Of a stretch of 64,000 bases of DNA, positions 60,554 through 64,000 are shown piece after piece. The translations under genes and the position numbers were made by a program. Position 1 is the stretch's first letter. Each line of letters starts with the position of its first letter. Source of the DNA: Sclerurus mexicanus (lineage: Eukaryota; Chordata; Aves; Passeriformes; Furnariidae); assembly GCA_013396755.1 (NCBI GenBank), contig VWZF01004740.1, positions 985,251 through 1,049,250 of the forward strand. Direction: 5' to 3'. The notes under the pieces were generated by a model that worked only from the letters and a program-made list of their open reading frames with translations, made no database searches and was not told where the DNA came from.

Positions 60554-63500
60554 CTCTGGGACCAGCTCTATATAGGGTCTCTTTTAATCTAGAATTTTAT
60601 TGACAAAGGCACCAGAGCAAATTCATCTCTGGGGTAAGCTTGTTGGAGTGAATGGACTGACATCCAGGACAAAGTTGATCCATTGTATCACAGGCACTGT
60701 GTTTTTAAAGCATTTGATTAACTCAGGACTTTAAAAATTACCTTCCTTTTCTGCAAAATCTGTTCATTTTGGGTAGAAGAGCGAACAAGAGCTTGTGAGG
60801 GAAGTCAGTCAGATGGTCAATATCTGGAGCAGAGACATCCTCCAGCCCCTGGCTCTGTGTAATGATATAACAGCTGAACAGGGTGACACCTCCCCTGTCT
60901 CTCAGGCTGGCACTGTTGCAGTTTTGCTGGCACGGACTTTTTCCTTAGCACGGGCACACTGATTAATTGGCAGCCCCAGAGGGTAGGGGGCATTTCTTAT
61001 CTTTGGCCACAAAGCCTGGTATGTACAGCTGACTCGCCCCAGCTAGGGGCAGGTGTACCTGACAGGAACTGGGCACTCAGTATAGTGCAGCTCAGCTGTA
61101 CCCGGCCCATTTCCATTCCCTGCTCAGACCATCTTCTACATCGCTTTCCTTCTCCTTGACCCTGCACTTCTGCTGGCTTCCTGCAGCCCTTTGAAGGGTG
61201 TTTTGTGCTGTGGGAATCAAACCCAGTGCATTTACTGCAGTGCTTTAGGCCACCAGAAAGCTTAAATGGGACGCTGCAAATAGAAATCCTTTGTTCTTGC
61301 GTGTGCCTGGGTATTCTGCAGGGTGCTGTTGCCTTGGGCTGCTCCTCTGAGGAAGGGAGTGCTGAAGGAGGTGGACCTTACACACGGTTACCAGGCAGTA
61401 GGGAAAGCACGATACAGGAGTGGATGGAGATCCTGTTTTGGGAGAACTCAGACCAAAGAGCCAGTTCTGGACATTGGAGCCAAAAGGCAGAGGATCAGAT
61501 TATTGTGGGATCTGGCAAATTCCCTAGAACACTGGGACCTGGCAGGAACACATCCCTCCCTGCATGAAAGGAGCTCTGTGTTTCAGTTTCAAAGAGTGCA
61601 TGGGTTAAAGATAGGCAAGCCTGGGAAGAGAACAGCTTAAACACAAGGAATATGGGCTATCTGTGGGGAGGGGAATGGAAGAAGGAATGTCTTTATCCCA
61701 TGGTATGCAAGGATATAAACCCCTGCTGCTGGGTGCTATTTTCTAGGCAGGCAGATCTATGTCTGCCCCCCTGTTGGTGGTGCTGCAGGTGTTGCAAGGA
61801 ACAGTGCAGTAGGGGCGAAGTAGTTCTGCAAATTTAGAGACAAAAGACAAAGATGCAAGTCATAAAAATGGCCATGGATATTTTATAGAGGTCGAGGGGC
61901 AGAGGTGGGACATACAGTTGCATCCTGCCCTCCTGCAGCCATGCAGCAGTCCAGAATCGGTGTGCAGTGGGTGGCACCTTCTGTAGCCAGCTCTGCCAGC
62001 TGGAAGTGTCACTGTTTCTACCTGGAAGTCACCTCTGCATGGGTGTTCACTCTCAGTCCTGTGGGGAGGGCATAATGTGAACATTTTCTTGCTGTACTGC
62101 TGTATAGACAAAATTGTCCTCTCTGTTCCAACCTGTCTTGTTAAAAATTTGTATGATACAGGTCCCTAAATAATGCTGGCATTTTTGGAAAAGCCTAGTT
62201 CTTTCAAACTTCTGCACAGTAGTGCACTTGAAATGAAAGGAGATTTGAGCTGAAAAAAGAAAAAGAGGGTGAGATCACTTTTTTTTTTTTGCATAATGAA
62301 AACATGCTGTCTGGTTCAGGGAGTAGCTGAAAAAATCAGTGGGAGAAAATCTTATCATAATTGGTCTCCTTGCAAAAGACATTTGCTTTGCTGAAAAAAC
62401 CATTATACTCATAGTGGTAAGAAACTTCTAATACAATTACCAGGATCTGAAGGATGTGGTCATCAGAGGGAGAGACCAGCTTTGCTGGTATCACTGAAGT
62501 AAATGCAATCCCATAAGGTATTTTTGAGTCTGAGAAAACACCTGATACCCAGTTTACATGTTAACTAGAGAGTAATGCATTTGCATATCAAAAAAATGGT
62601 GAAACACGTTCCCGAGATCCAGACAAAGTCAGCACAAACCTGTCACTTTGATGGTCACAACTCTGGATTTCCCTGGAACACAGCGCATCCTAAAGCTCGC
62701 CATCTGTCAGTGTTGTGGAGGGACTTCGTGGAGAATTTAGCCAGAAACCATGTGGGTTACTAAAATAACATTCCTGTCTTTCATGCTAAAGGGTTTGGAA
62801 GCCTCAGATTAAAGGTAGATATTCCTTAGATGTCAAAATTACTATATAGGATGTATGAGCTGCCTCGAGACAGGAGGCCAGACTAAATAATCTTTATAAT
62901 GGTTCTAAAGCAATACATATTTATAAATTAAGATCCAAATTTACAGTCAGCACCAATAATACTGTTACTGGCCATGAATGCAGACAGGAAGTGCAGTCAG
63001 AGAGTCAGGACTGAACTAGTGGCTGTGATTCATCTCAACAGTGAATGTAGGAGCAGGTGCTTCTTCATTCCATCTTCCTCCACCTGTGCTCTTGCCACAA
63101 ACCGTTAGCAGAGGTTTTCAGCCACGGCAGAGGGAATGGATAACAGGTCCAGGAAAACATCTCAGGATCTGGTAAAACCAACAGGATTTCCTCTGGGCTA
63201 GAAAAGGTCTTTTCATCCTGAGGCTGTTGAGGTCTATAAGCAAGAGGTGGGTGCTATGCTGGGCTATTCCCTTAAACATTCCAGGTCTTCTATCCTTGTA
63301 AAGGGAATGAGGGAAAAGGGATTTTGTGTAAATTATTTAGTAGAAGACAATCTGGAGAAGGCACTGTTAGTCTCCTCTAGCAAAGGACACCAATCTGGGG
63401 CTTTCTCTGTCTAGGAAAATGCACATGTTAGAGGTGATAAATATGGAGCTATTTATTACAGCTTTTGAAACTCTGCTTGTCATAAACTAGAGAACTGTCA

Positions 63501-64000
63501 TAATGATGGGGAGAAAGTGTGGTTAGTGTGGTTTTGAGATTTGCTGGAGAAATAAGGATGTGGATGCAGCATGTAAAACTAAAAGGAGAATATTTGTTTA
63601 TCCTATTCTTATTTCCTGCTCATTTGATGTCTCCTAATGTGCAGCTTTCAATAATCTGATGGGGCAGAGGGAGTGGGGTCTTTAACCAGTGCTAGTCTGT
63701 ACCTACATGGTGTCATCAAATAGGTGCTTGAGCGAAAGTGGCTTCCTTTCAGAGCTGTGGAATGGCAGTTTCTCTTCCAGTTCTTCACAGGCACTCAGGC
63801 AACTTTTGTTCACTGCTAGATGTGGGTTAGACACGTAAGGCATGACAGCTTAAACAGGCAGCCCATCATAACAGAAGTAAAGACATTACAAAGCAGGACA
63901 ATGGGACAATAACTGACTGATTTTTAGTTAATCAATCAGCTCCCCCCTTGGGCTGTGTGCTGTGCCTCTGCTCTGCCGCTCTTCTTGCCTTGCCAGGATG
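60554..64000. other. Unique DNA, no gene seen
   Basis: No repeat family is recognised. Frames of 105-120 codons at 61205-61640 overlap in two plus-strand frames without domains. A T12 run lies at 62279-62290. Near the right edge, 63909-63945 holds GACTGATTTTTAGTTAATCA followed by ATCAGCTCCCCCC, reminiscent of the arm sequence at 60.3 kb. Confidence 0.5.

Noticed and set aside
1..64000. CRISPR arrays, operons, insertion sequences or other prokaryotic systems
   Set aside because: No regularly spaced repeats, ribosome-binding-site-led genes or tight gene packing exist; repeat content is vertebrate.

Overview
The window looks like nuclear DNA from a bird. The main evidence is nine 3'-terminal fragments of CR1 LINEs on both strands. 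They carry the diagnostic tandem octamer end (ATTCTATG-type) and the conserved 3' region seen in avian genomes. There is also one solo-LTR-like endogenous retrovirus fragment of a type common in birds. Base composition is mostly AT-rich and CpG-poor, microsatellites are few, and large parts are free of recognisable repeats. No bacterial, plasmid or phage organisation is present.

I found no protein-coding gene I can support. The open frames are short, overlap on both strands and show no recognisable domain. The longest (about 244 codons near 25.6-26.3 kb) runs through an antisense CR1 fragment in a GC-rich patch. The window is best read as a large intergenic or intronic stretch with sparse transposon debris and several candidate conserved non-coding elements (CNEs).

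Layout. 0-2.8 kb: unique AT-rich DNA with a homeodomain-site-rich patch near 0.88-0.99 kb. 2.8-4.7 kb: CR1 fragment and a solo LTR fragment. 6.4-7.3 kb: repeat-free block with enhancer-like texture. 10.4-11.5 kb: another such block. 16.2 kb: weak exon-like segment. 20.1-22.6 kb: two plus-strand CR1 copies, the first keeping part of the ORF2 C-terminus. 24.8 kb: perfect 20-bp palindrome. 25.6-26.3 kb: GC-rich patch with an antisense CR1 and G-runs. 29.5 kb: long (CTTT)n tract. 33.2-34.0 kb: CNE-like block with two short inverted repeats and an exon-like open frame. 38.6, 41.5 and 44.1 kb: plus-strand CR1 3' ends. 42.2 kb: exon-like island with good splice signals. 43.2, 45.6, 47.5 and 49.9 kb: CNE-like blocks. 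52.3-53.2 kb: long antisense CR1 followed by a CpG-rich island holding a strong CTCF-type motif. 54.4 kb: short CR1. 58.2 kb: (TG)n(TA)n. 60.3-60.55 kb: a 241-bp imperfect inverted repeat with homeodomain-type sites in both arms, the most unusual structure in the window.

The strongest biological hypotheses are cis-regulatory: a chromatin boundary candidate near 52.9 kb and developmental enhancer candidates at 6.4-7.3, 33.2-34.0, 45.5-45.8, 47.5-48.0 and 60.3-60.6 kb. All conservation claims are inferred from sequence texture, since no alignment could be run.
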